A stretch of DNA of 52,465 bases from CAZHCG01 sp046484285 (GCA_046484285.1 JAWOBP010000086.1:1-52465), one strand, 5' to 3'; positions 7,245-16,697 are shown, counted from the stretch's first letter. Notes: generated by a model from the letters alone, not told the origin. Program-made: numbers and translations.

Positions 7245-8984
7245 TCACGCGGCTTTCTCGCCGCTCTTGCGTTGTGCGAAACGCTTCCTGCTGCCCGCCA
7301 CACGCAGACGCCAGCGAACCAGGCCGAACAGAATGAAGGCCAGCGGCACGCCGATGATGTTACCCCACTTGGCGAGAACCTTGGCCCCTTCCGAGCCCTT
7401 CTCCAGCGGAGGATCGTCCACGGTCTTCATCCGCACCGCGATCAGGCCCTCCTCGCTGGTCAGCCAGTCGAACGCGTTTTGCACGAAAGTGAAGTTGTTC
7501 TGGGCCTGGCGCCGATCGATGCGGGAGAGGAAGACCAGCGAGTCGTCCAGCGGCAGACCTGACGAGCCGACCACCAGCAGCCGCCCCGGCGCGGTGCTCT
7601 TCTCGACGAAATCGTCCGGAGGGGAAAGCTCGCTCTCCTCTCCTTCCTTTTCCTCGGGCTGCTCGATCGGCAGATCCTTGCCGGCGAAATAGCTCTCGAA
7701 CTCGCCGCTCACGGTCGCGACCAGCGGAATACCGCTTTGCAGATCGTCCGAGGGAACGATTTCGCACGGATCGACCACCGCCGACGAGGCCGAAGAGACC
7801 CAGGTGTTCCCGGAGCTGAAGGCAATCTCCCGCGCCTCGCGCGATTCGTCCTTTCGGGCCTCATTGGTCACCCGCACCGGGGAGGCGTAGGGCAGCGTCA
7901 GGCTGCCCAGCCTGAAGATCATCGGGTGCTCCTCCTCGAAGGCGGTGACCAGCGGCCACGGCGGGTAGGAACGCGGGATCGGCAGCGGCACGGGCGGGCA
8001 CTTGGCGACGAACTCGGAGCACTGCTTGTCGAAGACCAGGTCGCGCCCCAGGGTCGCGCCGTAGTGCTCGAGCATCTCCCGAATCCCCACCTCGGAGACG
8101 CTGGTCTGGTAGGTCGGAGGCAGCATCGGTATCTCCGGCTGCTGCATGTCGACCCGCACGCCGTCGACGATGAAGGCCAGCGATCCGCCGCGCAGCAGGA
8201 ACTGGTCCAGCCTGTAGAGCTCCTTGTCCGAGAGCTTCTCTGTGGGGCCGACCACGATCAACGCGTCGATCTCTTCGGGCACCGCTCGCTCGCCACCTTT
8301 CAGATCCACGTCCTTGTAATTGTAGGTTTCCAGGTTGCGCCGGATGTTGCGGTACTCGCCGCGGTTCATCTTCTCCTGAGGCAGCAGCGGCCGATCGCTG
8401 TTCTCGGGCGGCTCGACCTCGGGCTCGCCGTGGCCGACGAGAAACCCGATATCCGAGCGGTGCCCCACGACCTGCTTGATCTTGGAGGTAATCTGGTACT
8501 CGAGGCCAACGGGCGACTGCACGGCGGGAATCGTCTCGGTCTCCTGGCCGTAGGTGAAGGCGATCCCGCGGTAGCCCTCCTTGATCGTGGCCTCGTCCTT
8601 CTCGATGTCCGGGTTGGGCATCTTCTGGATGCCCAGGCTCCTGGCCACCTCCTGCTCTCCCTCGTCGTCGGCCGGATCGATGAACTCGACCTGCATGTGG
8701 CCTCGGGAGTGCTGACTGTACTGCTCTAGCAGATCCCGCACATGGCGCTCCAGGGAGGCGAAACGACCCGGCAGGTTCTCGGTGAAGTACGCCTTTACCA
8801 CCAGCTTGTCGTCGAGACTCTCGATCAATTCGATCGAGGCCCGGGAAAGAGAGAACTTCCCGTCGCGCGTCAGGTCGGCGCGTCCGAAGAAGCGCACCGA
8901 AAGCAGGTTGCCCAGCACCAGGATGCCGGCCAGGACCAGCAAGAATACCGTCGAGTGCGTGCGCAGATTGGATCGCGTGCTCAT
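7245..8984 (-). CDS. gldG: GldG-like ABC transporter auxiliary protein
   Basis: 579 aa. An N-terminal membrane helix (HSTVFLLVLAGILVLGNLL, residues about 10-30) and a C-terminal one (GVPLAFILFGLVRWRL) flank a large periplasmic region of the ABC_transp_aux/GldG type. This includes DLTRDGKFSLS and SLDDKLVVKAYFTENLP near the N-terminus, LVGHGEPEV, and RGGSLAFIVDGV. I chose ATG 8984 for the GGAGGTGGAGG upstream; the longer in-frame extension overlaps the permease gene and lacks a signal. In Flavobacterium GldA, GldF and GldG are needed for gliding, but homologues are widespread in non-gliders, so gliding is only one possibility. Three bases separate its start from the upstream permease stop. Confidence 0.82.
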   Translation of the reverse strand: MSTRSNLRTHSTVFLLVLAGILVLGNLLSVRFFGRADLTRDGKFSLSRASIELIESLDDKLVVKAYFTENLPGRFASLERHVRDLLEQYSQHSRGHMQVEFIDPADDEGEQEVARSLGIQKMPNPDIEKDEATIKEGYRGIAFTYGQETETIPAVQSPVGLEYQITSKIKQVVGHRSDIGFLVGHGEPEVEPPENSDRPLLPQEKMNRGEYRNIRRNLETYNYKDVDLKGGERAVPEEIDALIVVGPTEKLSDKELYRLDQFLLRGGSLAFIVDGVRVDMQQPEIPMLPPTYQTSVSEVGIREMLEHYGATLGRDLVFDKQCSEFVAKCPPVPLPIPRSYPPWPLVTAFEEEHPMIFRLGSLTLPYASPVRVTNEARKDESREAREIAFSSGNTWVSSASSAVVDPCEIVPSDDLQSGIPLVATVSGEFESYFAGKDLPIEQPEEKEGEESELSPPDDFVEKSTAPGRLLVVGSSGLPLDDSLVFLSRIDRRQAQNNFTFVQNAFDWLTSEEGLIAVRMKTVDDPPLEKGSEGAKVLAKWGNIIGVPLAFILFGLVRWRLRVAGSRKRFAQRKSGEKAA

Positions 8985-8986
8985 GA

Positions 8987-9697
8987 CTACCTCCACCTCC
9001 GGGCCTCGAGCGACCTGAAAGCCAAAAAGAGGCTCATCAGGACGACGGAGAGGAAGAACACCACATCCCGGCTGTCCAGCACGCCGCGAGCCGCGTTTCT
9101 GAAGTGGGAGGTGAAGCTGAGATACTCCACCCACGGCGCCAGCGCATCCGGAAGGAAGACCAGGAAGCGGTCCAGCATCAAAAAGACCATCGAGAGAAAC
9201 AGCCCGATCACGAACGCCACGATCTGGTTCTCGGTCCAGCTCGAGGCCATCAATCCGATCGCCAGAAAGGCCGAGCCGAGCAACAGCAGCCCGACGTAGC
9301 CGCCCAGCACCGGACCCCAGTCCAGGTCGCCGAACGCCGAGATCGAAAAGGCGTAGGGCAAGGTCAACAACAGCGCCACGACCAGCAGCGAAAAGGCGGA
9401 GAGAAATTTCCCGAGGATCGCCTCCCAGTCTCGCACCGGCATCGTGATCAGCATCTCCAGCGTGCCCGAGCGCCGCTCCTCGGCCACCAGCCGCATCGTG
9501 ATCGCTGGGGCGAAGAAAACGAACAAAAACGGCGCCAGCGAGAAGAAATCCCGCATCGAAACGCGGTCCTGGGCGAAGAACGGGATGAAGAACATGACCC
9601 CGACCAGCACCAAAAAGACGGTGATCACGAAATAGGCGATCGGCGAATTGAAGTACGCGGTGAACTCGCGCCTCCAGATGGCGAGCATGTTGCGCAT
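8987..9697 (-). CDS. gldF: ABC-2 type permease (GldF-like)
   Basis: 236 aa, six predicted membrane helices; opens MRNMLAIWRREFTAYFNSPI, a characteristic start for GldF/NosY-type permeases, and has MRLVAEERRSGTLEMLITMP, the conserved cytoplasmic coupling-helix region. It pairs with the ATPase encoded immediately upstream: the ATPase stop and the permease start overlap by one base (TGATG), implying translational coupling and fixed stoichiometry. Confidence 0.88.
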   Translation of the reverse strand: MRNMLAIWRREFTAYFNSPIAYFVITVFLVLVGVMFFIPFFAQDRVSMRDFFSLAPFLFVFFAPAITMRLVAEERRSGTLEMLITMPVRDWEAILGKFLSAFSLLVVALLLTLPYAFSISAFGDLDWGPVLGGYVGLLLLGSAFLAIGLMASSWTENQIVAFVIGLFLSMVFLMLDRFLVFLPDALAPWVEYLSFTSHFRNAARGVLDSRDVVFFLSVVLMSLFLAFRSLEARRWR

Positions 9698-10692
9698 CAG
9701 TCTTTACCCTCCTTGCCTTCGCCGCCGCGCGGCGACTCCTCGGTGGTCAGCCGTCGGAAGATCGACTCCAGATCGACCTGCTGCCTGGCCAGGCCGAGCA
9801 GGGTCCAGTCGCGCTCGACGGCGGCGCGGAAGATATCGGCGCGTACGTCGCGATCTCCCTCGCCGCGCAGCGCCACGACCAACTCGCCCTCGCCCGCCCC
9901 GTCGCCCGGCTCCACCGCGGCCACGCCGTCGATTCTGTCGAGCGTCTCGCGGACGGCGTCCAGCCCGCCGTCGGGCTCCGCCAGCACCACATGGTGAATC
10001 GCTCCCCCGCGCTGGCTCTCGAGCTGCTCGAGGCTGCCGTCCGCCACGAGCCGCCCGTGGTGGATGATGATCACGCGGCCCGCCGTGGCCTGGACCTCGG
10101 CGAGATGGTGGGTGGAGAGGACCACGGTCCGCTCGCGGCCGAGCCGCTTTATCAGCTCGCGGATCTCGGCGATCTGGTTGGGATCGAGGCCCGAGGTGGG
10201 CTCGTCGAGGATCAGGATCTCCGGGTCGTGGAGCATCGCCTGCGCCAGGCCGGCGCGCTGCCTGAAGCCCTTGGAGAGCGTCCTGATCTCCTGCTCGACG
10301 ACAGATTCCAAACCGCAAATGTCGATCACCCGTTCGAATGCCTTTTTCCAGTCGTTCGCGACGATTCCCCGCACGCGACCGACGAACTCCAGGTACTCGT
10401 GCACCCGCATCTCGCGGTACAGCGGCGCGTTTTCCGGGAGGTAGCCGACCCGGCGCCGCACCTCGAGCGGCTCCGCCCCGGTGTCGTATCCAGCCACCAC
10501 CGCGCTCCCGGAGGTGGGTGCGATGAAGCAGGTCAGGATCTTCATCGTCGTGGTCTTGCCCGCCCCGTTGGGGCCCAAAAAGCCGAGCACCTCTCCGCGA
10601 CGTACCTCGAATGTCACGTCCTCGAGCGCCCGAATCGCCCCGTAGGACTTGGAAAGACCGCTCACCTCAATCATCGGCTGTTTGTCAGTCAT
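9697..10692 (-). CDS. gldA: ABC transporter ATP-binding protein (GldA-like)
   Basis: About 331 aa. It contains Walker A GPNGAGKTTT, Q-loop region VGYLPENAPLY, signature LSKGFRQR, Walker B ILILDEP with catalytic Glu, and the H-loop STHHLAEV. The last 100 residues form an extra regulatory domain and end in a Gly/Glu/Lys-rich tail. I prefer ATG 10692 (AGGA 8 bases upstream) over GTG 10698. It energises the adjacent permease and is the first gene of the operon. About 200 bases without features separate it from the pccB gene upstream. Confidence 0.92.
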   Translation of the reverse strand: MTDKQPMIEVSGLSKSYGAIRALEDVTFEVRRGEVLGFLGPNGAGKTTTMKILTCFIAPTSGSAVVAGYDTGAEPLEVRRRVGYLPENAPLYREMRVHEYLEFVGRVRGIVANDWKKAFERVIDICGLESVVEQEIRTLSKGFRQRAGLAQAMLHDPEILILDEPTSGLDPNQIAEIRELIKRLGRERTVVLSTHHLAEVQATAGRVIIIHHGRLVADGSLEQLESQRGGAIHHVVLAEPDGGLDAVRETLDRIDGVAAVEPGDGAGEGELVVALRGEGDRDVRADIFRAAVERDWTLLGLARQQVDLESIFRRLTTEESPRGGEGKEGKD

Positions 10693-10896
10693 TCTCACCG
10701 TCCTGGTCCAAAAAGCGCCAAAGCGCAGTCTCTCTTACGAGGGACCGCAGTTTACGAAAAAGAATCGGCCGGTCAAGAACCGCCATGTCGCGGCCGAAGC
10801 TCTCCTTTCGAATCGCGAAAACGGCCCACCTCGCGCTTTATTCCCGAACGCCAATCGAGAGGAAAAAAACTGCGAGAAGGGTCGATCGCCCGAGCC

Positions 10897-12444
10897 TCAG
10901 GTCGGAAGGTTGCCGTGGCGCTTGGAGGGCAGATCCTCCTCCTTGCCGTAGTGCGACTTGAGGTGTCGAAACAGCTTTACGCGGGTCTCGCTCGGCCGAA
11001 TCACTGCGTCGACGTAACCGCGCTCGGCGGCTCGCGAAGGATTGAGGAACTTGGACTCGTACTCCTCGACCTTCTCCTTCTTGGCTTTTTGCTGATCCTC
11101 GGCCGAAGCGATGTCCTTGCGGAACAGGACCTCCACAGCACCGGCCGCGCCCATCACCGCCACCTCGGCGGTGGGCCAGGCCAGGTTGACGTCGGCGCCG
11201 ACGTGCTTGGAGCTCATCACGATGTAAGCGCCGCCGTAGGCCTTGCGCATGATCACGGCCAGCTTGGGCACGGTCGCCTCGCAGTAGGCGTACATCAGCT
11301 TGGCGCCGTGGGTGATCACGCCCTTGTGCTCCTGGCCGGTGCCGGGCATGAAGCCGGGCACGTCCACGAAGGAGATGATCGGCACGTTGAACGCGTTGCA
11401 GGTGCGGATGAAGCGCGCCGCCTTGCGCGAGGCGTTGAAGTCGAGCACGCCGGCCATCATCGCGGGCTGATTGGCGATGATCCCCACCGAGTATCCGCCC
11501 AGCCGCGCAAAGCCGACCACCACGTTCTTGGACCAGTTCTTGTGAATCTCGAAAAAGGTACCGCGATCGGCCACGGTCTTGACCACCTTCTTGACGTCGT
11601 AGACCTGTTTGGACGAGTCGGGAATCACCGAATCGAGAGCACTGGCGTCGCGATCGACCGGATCGCCGGTCTCGACGAACGGCGGGCGCTCCAGGTAGCT
11701 CTGGGGCAGGTAGTTGAGCAACTCGCGCACTCCGCTGATGGAGCGCTCGTCGTCGCGGTAGATCAGGTGCGCGACGCCCGAGGTGCGACCGTGGACGTCG
11801 GCGCCGCCGAGCGTCTCCGCGTCGACCTCCTCGAAGGTGACGGTCTTGACCACCTTGGGTCCTGTCAGGAACATGTAGCTCTGCTGGCGCACCATCACGA
11901 CGAAGTCCGTCAGTGCCGGCGAGTAGACAGCTCCGCCCGCGCAAGGACCGAGCACCATCGAGATCTGCGGCACCATCCCGGAGGCGACCACGTTGCGCCG
12001 GAAGATCTCCCCGTACCCACCTAGAGAATCGATCCCCTCCTGGATACGAGCGCCGCCGGAGTCGTTGATCCCGACCACCGGAGCCTTGGCCCGCATCGCC
12101 AGATCCTGGATGCGGTTGATCTTGCTGGCGTGCGCCTCTCCCAGCGAGCCGCCCATCACCGTGCGATCCTGCGAGTAGGCGAACACCACGCGGCCGTTCA
12201 CCTCCCCCGATCCGGTGATCACGCCGTCTCCCGGAGCCTTCTTCCGGTCGAGGCCGAAGTCGGTGGCGCGCGTCGCGACCTGCGCACCGATCTCCTCGAA
12301 AGTCCCCTCGTCGAAAAGCAGCAGCAGCCTCCGGTGAGCCGGAGAGAGACTCTCGGCGCCGACGCTCTCCACGCTCGCTCGCCGCGGCGCCTCCTTCTCC
12401 TCGTCCGGCTTCTTCCTCAGCTCCGCAGAAGGTACATCAAACAT
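10897..12444 (-). CDS. pccB: Acyl-CoA carboxyltransferase beta subunit (propionyl-CoA carboxylase / methylmalonyl-CoA decarboxylase type)
   Basis: 515 aa with both crotonase-like halves of biotin-dependent carboxyltransferases. The N half carries INDSGGARIQEGIDSLGGYG and GPCAGGAVYSPALTDF, the acyl-CoA oxyanion site. The C half carries FVDVPGFMPGTGQEH and KAYGGAYIVMSSKHVGADVN, the carboxybiotin site. It catalyses carboxyl transfer between biotin and propionyl- (or acetyl-) CoA. No biotin carboxylase or carrier subunit lies within the window, so it must join distant partners, or work in a sodium-pumping decarboxylase. The start at 12444 has GGAGG 8 bases upstream. The gene is on its own, with a 200-base gap downstream. 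Confidence 0.92.
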   Translation of the reverse strand: MFDVPSAELRKKPDEEKEAPRRASVESVGAESLSPAHRRLLLLFDEGTFEEIGAQVATRATDFGLDRKKAPGDGVITGSGEVNGRVVFAYSQDRTVMGGSLGEAHASKINRIQDLAMRAKAPVVGINDSGGARIQEGIDSLGGYGEIFRRNVVASGMVPQISMVLGPCAGGAVYSPALTDFVVMVRQQSYMFLTGPKVVKTVTFEEVDAETLGGADVHGRTSGVAHLIYRDDERSISGVRELLNYLPQSYLERPPFVETGDPVDRDASALDSVIPDSSKQVYDVKKVVKTVADRGTFFEIHKNWSKNVVVGFARLGGYSVGIIANQPAMMAGVLDFNASRKAARFIRTCNAFNVPIISFVDVPGFMPGTGQEHKGVITHGAKLMYAYCEATVPKLAVIMRKAYGGAYIVMSSKHVGADVNLAWPTAEVAVMGAAGAVEVLFRKDIASAEDQQKAKKEKVEEYESKFLNPSRAAERGYVDAVIRPSETRVKLFRHLKSHYGKEEDLPSKRHGNLPT

Positions 12445-12626
12445 GACTCAACCTCCGAATGCTCAGCTCTCCAGAGAATACACGAAACCGCTCTCAGTGC
12501 TAGCAACATCCGCACCACGCCCGCGACCGTCGCGTTATTGCCTTCCGATTACAACCTAACAGACCGCAGAGCCGGCATGTTTCAGTTATCGTCAGGCGAT
12601 GTCGGCGGTCGCGCCACGAGCGAGAT

Positions 12627-12706
12627 CGGTGCAGGCGGACCTTCGCGGTGCAAACCGCGCTTCGCACCGGTTGACCGTTGACACCGGAGCGCAACGATGC
12701 CTTTAT
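12627..12706 (+). promoter_or_regulatory. Nested hairpin followed by a TTGACA promoter; possible leaderless start
   Basis: CGCGGT-GCAA-ACCGCG (12644-12659) is a perfect 6-bp stem with a GCAA tetraloop, nested within CGGTGC (12627-12632) / GCACCG (12664-12669). A perfect TTGACA at 12678-12683 is followed after 17 bases by CTTTAT (12701-12706), a weak -10. The predicted RNA start would fall on or next to the ATG at 12713, which has no Shine-Dalgarno sequence. Confidence 0.4.
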
Positions 12707-12712
12707 CGACCA

Positions 12713-13801
12713 ATGTCGCGCGTCAAAACGGTTTCAATAGTCGTTTCGCTGCTGCTCGCCCTGGTGGCTGCCTGCGGCGGAAAGGGACCTTCGAAGATCG
12801 CGGCTCCCGAGCTGCCGCCGGTGGACGAGAACCTCGGCGATCTGGCCCCGGCCGGCGTTGTGGGGGCGCTCTGGATCGATGTCGAGCAGTTGCGCGGCTC
12901 GGTGCTGTGGGAGGCGATTCCGATCCTGGAGTCGGCGCTGCAAGCCGACGAGATGCGCCGCATCACGGGCGTGGATCCGCTCGAGGTGGTCGACGAGCTG
13001 CTGATCGTGGTCGACGACGCGGGCGAAGACTCCGGCGAGGCGCTGGCTCTGCTGAAGGGAAGCTTCTCGAGCGACGAGGTGCTCGCCTCGATCAGCCGCG
13101 CCGGCGAAGGAGTGCCGATCGACATCGGCGAGGCGCCCGGTCTCCGCACAGAAGAATTCGTGCTGGCGGCGATCACGGACCGCACGATCGCGCTCGGAGA
13201 CGAGAACACGGCCAGGGCGGCGGTCGAGCTGGCGGCCGGCTCCGGCGAGCCGTTGTCGTCCGACCCGAAGCTGAAGCACCTCGGAAGCTCCGGAGCCGCG
13301 ATCGAGGCCGTGCTCCGACGCGGAGTCAGCGCTCCGGCCTTCACCCGCTTCGAAGGCGGCGGGCTGCCGTTCGATGCGCTGGACCGCGCCACCGACTTCG
13401 AAATCACGGTGGACGCCGGCGAGGGGCTGTGCATCGAGGCGGCGGTCACGGCCGAGACCAAGCTCGACGCAGCCGGGCTGGCGCGCGACTTCACGGAGCT
13501 GGCCGACCGCCTGGCGCAAAACGGCTTCGCTCTTCTGCTCGGCGTGGACTGGCTGGTGGAGAAAATCGAGATATCGCACGATGGTTCCCGAGTGCTGGCC
13601 CGCCTGCAGCTGGCCGAGACGGACGTCGTTCAGCTGCGGCGGCTGTTCGAGCGCCTCGATAAAATCCGCCGGCTCGGCGAGCAGAGCGACTCCGCCCCCG
13701 AGCTCGGGCCGCCCCCGGACATCTCGATTCCCACCCTCGAGCAGCCGCTCCGGCTGAAGCCGGACGACTCGGCAGCGCCCCCCGCGGAGAAGAGCGAGTG
13801 A
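12713..13801 (+). CDS. Lipoprotein of unknown function
   Basis: About 362 aa. The N-terminus is a lipoprotein signal: basic MSRVK, hydrophobic SIVVSLLLALVA, lipobox VAAC then GGKG, so a diacylated Cys near residue 21 is expected. The mature part has repeated alpha/beta segments around ALWIDVEQLRGSVLWEAIP and VVDELLIVVDDAGED, reminiscent of DUF3352-type proteins, but I cannot assign it firmly. The long in-frame extension upstream of the ATG at 12713 is Arg-rich and has no signal. Its stop overlaps the GTG start of cmk by four bases (GTGA), so it is cotranscribed and coupled to cmk, an odd pairing of a surface protein with a nucleotide kinase. Confidence 0.75.
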   Translation: MSRVKTVSIVVSLLLALVAACGGKGPSKIAAPELPPVDENLGDLAPAGVVGALWIDVEQLRGSVLWEAIPILESALQADEMRRITGVDPLEVVDELLIVVDDAGEDSGEALALLKGSFSSDEVLASISRAGEGVPIDIGEAPGLRTEEFVLAAITDRTIALGDENTARAAVELAAGSGEPLSSDPKLKHLGSSGAAIEAVLRRGVSAPAFTRFEGGGLPFDALDRATDFEITVDAGEGLCIEAAVTAETKLDAAGLARDFTELADRLAQNGFALLLGVDWLVEKIEISHDGSRVLARLQLAETDVVQLRRLFERLDKIRRLGEQSDSAPELGPPPDISIPTLEQPLRLKPDDSAAPPAEKSE

Positions 13802-14466
13802 GATCCCGACCGGTGGTCGCGATCGACGGACCGTCCGGGGCCGGCAAGAGCACGGTGGCCGGGCTCCTCGCCCGCGAGCTCGGTTTCGCGCTGGTGGACA
13901 CCGGCTCGATCTACCGGGCCGTGGCCTGGTTGGCCGACCGTGAAGACATCGACTGGGACGACGGTCCGCGGCTCGCACGGCTGGCCTCGAGCCGCGAGTT
14001 CGATCTCGAGCCCGACGGGCTGAAGATCGATGGCGTTGCACCGGGCGACGCGCTGCGAACCGCCCGGATCGGCAACGGCGCCTCGATCGTGGCCCGCCAC
14101 CGCGAGCTGCGAGACGTGCTGCTCGGCGTGCAGCGCGACCTGGCCCGCGACGGGGGCGTGGTGCTCGAGGGACGGGACATCGGCACGATCGTGGTTCCAG
14201 ACGCGGAAATCAAGTTCTTCCTCACGGCCGAGGTGGCCGAAAGAGCGCGCCGGCGCTGGTCGGAGCTGCGCGAGCGCGGCGAGGAGATATCGCTGGAGCG
14301 CGTGGAGCGCGAGCAGCGAAAACGCGATCGAGCCGACAGCGAGCGGAAGCACTCGCCGCTGCGCCGGGCCGGCGACGCGGTGGTGATCGATTGCACGAAT
14401 CTGGGAATCGACGAGGTGGTCTCGTCGATGAAAAATCGCGTGAAAAACAGATTTCCTTTGACTTGA
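13798..14466 (+). CDS. cmk: Cytidylate kinase
   Basis: Phosphorylates CMP/dCMP with ATP. 222 aa; P-loop AIDGPSGAGKSTVAGLLA near residue 8, VDTGSIYRA (nucleobase and dCMP contacts), VLEGRDIGTIVVPDAEIKFF in the core, and the C-terminal RDRADSERKHSPL with IDCTNLGIDEV. GTG start overlapping the stop of the upstream lipoprotein. Gene order cmk-rpsA is conserved widely in proteobacteria. The last codons carry the predicted -35 of the rpsA promoter. Confidence 0.95.
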   Translation: MRSRPVVAIDGPSGAGKSTVAGLLARELGFALVDTGSIYRAVAWLADREDIDWDDGPRLARLASSREFDLEPDGLKIDGVAPGDALRTARIGNGASIVARHRELRDVLLGVQRDLARDGGVVLEGRDIGTIVVPDAEIKFFLTAEVAERARRRWSELRERGEEISLERVEREQRKRDRADSERKHSPLRRAGDAVVIDCTNLGIDEVVSSMKNRVKNRFPLT

Positions 14467-14486
14467 CATGGGAAAAATACTACACA
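14458..14486 (+). promoter_or_regulatory. Putative rpsA promoter
   Basis: TTGACT (14458-14463) at the end of cmk, 17-base spacer, TACACA (14481-14486). An overlapping TTGACA at 14463-14468 is an alternative -35. The predicted leader to the rpsA ATG is about 110 bases and contains AAAGGAGG near 14568-14575, about 30 bases before that ATG. Confidence 0.35.
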
Positions 14487-14604
14487 CTCTGCCTGCGTGT
14501 GCGGATGAGTCTCCCAAATGCTCGTATTTTCTAGGGAATTCTCCGAGACTCGACAACCGCCACCAGAAAGGAGGAAGGCTCGCGAGGCCTTGATTGACCA
14601 ACAC

Positions 14605-16464
14605 ATGGAAGAAACCAACAATACGGCGCAAAAGAACGAAAAGGACGAATTCGAGACGCTTCTCGAAGAGTCTCTCGACAGGGAGGAACCGCTTCAAGAG
14701 GGCAGAATCATCACCGGAACGGTGATGAAGGTGAGCAAGGACCACGCCATCGTGGACATCGGACACAAGTCCGAGGGCGAGATCCCGCTCAACCAGTTTC
14801 AGGACACAAAGGGCCAGGTCTCGGTGGAGCCCGGCCAAAAAGTGGATGTGTTCCTCGAAGCCCTCGAAAACGAAGACGGCCTGATCGAGGTCTCCAAGGA
14901 GAAGGCCGACAAGATGAAGGTCTGGGACGAGATCTCGGACGCCTGCGAGCGGGAAGAGATCATCGAGGGAACGATCAGCCAGCGCGTCAAGGGCGGCTTG
15001 CAGGTGACCATTCGGGGAGGAGTCAAGGCCTTCCTGCCCGGCTCGCAGGTGGACCTGCGGCCGATCCGCAACCTCGAGCGGCTGATCGGAGAGACCCACC
15101 GTTTCAAGGTAATCAAGTTCAACAAGAAGCGGGGAAACATCGTCCTTTCACGCCGTACATTGCTCGAAAAAGAGCGCAACGAACTCAAGGAAGAGACCCT
15201 CCAGAACCTCGAGGAAGACATCATCGTCGAGGGCGTGGTCAAGAACATTACCGAGTACGGCGCGTTCATCGACCTGGGAGGGATCGACGGTCTGCTCCAC
15301 ATCACCGACATGAGCTGGGGGCGGATCGGCCATCCCTCCGAGATGGTCAAGGTCGGCGAGAAACTGAACGTCAAGGTTCTCAAGTACAACCCCGAGACCG
15401 AGCGGGTCTCGCTGGGGCTGAAGCAGACCATGCCCGACCCGTGGGCCGACGCCGAAGCGAACTATCCGATAGGTCTCAAGGTCAAGGGCAAGGTCGTCTC
15501 GATTACGGATTACGGCGCGTTCGTCGAGCTCGAGGAAGGCGTGGAGGGCCTGATCCACGTCTCGGAGATGAGCTGGACCAAGCGCGTCAAGCACCCCAAC
15601 AAGATGCTCGAGGTCGGGGACGAGGTGGAGTGCGTGGTGCTGGACGTCGACACCCAGGCGCAGCGCATCTCGCTGGGGATGAAGCAGCTCGAGCCGCGCC
15701 CGTGGGACCACTTCGTCGAGCAGCACAAGCCGGGCGACAACGTCAACGGCAAGATCCGCTCGATCACGGACTACGGCGTGTTCATCGGAATCGCCGACGG
15801 CATCGACGGCATGGCTCACAAGAGCGACCTGTCCTGGACGCAGCGGATCAACCACCCCTCCGAGCTGTTCCAGAAGGGCGAGCAGGTCGAGGCGGTGATC
15901 CTTTCGATCAACCACGACGAGGAGAAGGTCAGCCTCGGCGTCAAACAGCTCTACGAGGATCCGTGGGAGCGCATTCCGGTGGACTACCCGCTCGGGCAGG
16001 TGCGCGAGGTCAAGATCATCAAGGTCACCGACTTCGGCGCTTTCGTGGAGCTGGAGCCCGGCATCGAAGGGTTGATCCACGTCTCGGAGATGAGCAACGA
16101 GCGGATCGATGATCCCCACAAGTTCGTCAACGAGGGCGACAAGGTCAAGGCCGAGATCATCACGGTCGACACCCAGGAGCGCAAGATCGGCCTCTCGATG
16201 AAGTCGCTGATCGGCCGCGAGGACGAAGGCGACCTGAGGGAGTACCGCAAGCAGACCGAGCAGCAGGTAGGCTCCGAAAAAGCCACGCTCGGCGACGTCT
16301 TCGCCAGCAAGCTCGGCGACATCTCCGAGGATGCGGAAACAAGGCCCGAGGCCGACGACCCCGAAAAGAAGCCGGAAGAAAACGCCGCGGGCGAAGGCTC
16401 CGAAGACGAGCCCGAAGAAAAGCCCGAGGCCGACGACTCCGAAGAGAAGCCCGCAGAAGAGTAG
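14605..16464 (+). CDS. rpsA: 30S ribosomal protein S1
   Basis: 619 aa with six S1 (OB-fold) repeats. Repeats 3-6 are the best conserved, each with ITEYGAFIDL, ITDYGAFVEL, ITDYGVFIGI or VTDFGAFVEL followed by a GLxHxSxMSW-type turn. S1 binds mRNA leaders and unfolds them for initiation. The C-terminus is a 50-residue Glu/Pro/Lys-rich acidic tail containing two EEKPEADDSEE-like units. The start is uncertain: a strong AAAGGAGG at about 14570 lies too far from ATG 14605 and 15 bases from an in-frame TTG at 14590. I use the ATG because it matches the usual short acidic N-terminus. rpsA is often autoregulated through its leader. Confidence 0.94.
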   Translation: MEETNNTAQKNEKDEFETLLEESLDREEPLQEGRIITGTVMKVSKDHAIVDIGHKSEGEIPLNQFQDTKGQVSVEPGQKVDVFLEALENEDGLIEVSKEKADKMKVWDEISDACEREEIIEGTISQRVKGGLQVTIRGGVKAFLPGSQVDLRPIRNLERLIGETHRFKVIKFNKKRGNIVLSRRTLLEKERNELKEETLQNLEEDIIVEGVVKNITEYGAFIDLGGIDGLLHITDMSWGRIGHPSEMVKVGEKLNVKVLKYNPETERVSLGLKQTMPDPWADAEANYPIGLKVKGKVVSITDYGAFVELEEGVEGLIHVSEMSWTKRVKHPNKMLEVGDEVECVVLDVDTQAQRISLGMKQLEPRPWDHFVEQHKPGDNVNGKIRSITDYGVFIGIADGIDGMAHKSDLSWTQRINHPSELFQKGEQVEAVILSINHDEEKVSLGVKQLYEDPWERIPVDYPLGQVREVKIIKVTDFGAFVELEPGIEGLIHVSEMSNERIDDPHKFVNEGDKVKAEIITVDTQERKIGLSMKSLIGREDEGDLREYRKQTEQQVGSEKATLGDVFASKLGDISEDAETRPEADDPEKKPEENAAGEGSEDEPEEKPEADDSEEKPAEE

Positions 16465-16534
16465 TGCCGAGTCAATCGAAAACGTTCGGGTAGAGCGAGC
16501 AACTGTCCGCGAGGCCAAGGAAGGACGACGAAGG

Positions 16535-16549
16535 CGTGGCAGCGCCACG
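16535..16549 (+). terminator. Short hairpin downstream of rpsA
   Basis: CGTGGC-AGC-GCCACG, a perfect 6-bp stem 70 bases after the rpsA stop. No T-tract follows, so this may be only part of the repeat context at 16565. Confidence 0.3.
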
Positions 16550-16564
16550 TCGAGGAGGAGTGAC

Positions 16565-16617
16565 GCCGGGATACGCAGGCAGGGGCCGCTCTCACCCGAA
16601 CGGGAGAGGTTGACTCG
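16565..16617. repeat. 53-bp dispersed repeat, copy 2
   Basis: Exact copy of 580-632, located between the convergent rpsA and minus-strand lipoprotein genes, 80 bases beyond the latter's stop codon. The flanks of the two copies differ. Both copies have the same orientation relative to the minus-strand gene they follow. Confidence 0.8.
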
Positions 16618-16697
16618 TAGTCCCGACCGCACCGCTCGGCGCGGCCATTTTCCTGCTCAATCGTCTCGCGCAGGTAGCCCCCCGCTGGAAAAGCGGC

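Noticed and set aside
10897..12444. Complete acyl-CoA carboxylase locus
   Set aside because: Only the carboxyltransferase beta subunit is present; no biotin carboxylase or carrier gene adjoins it.
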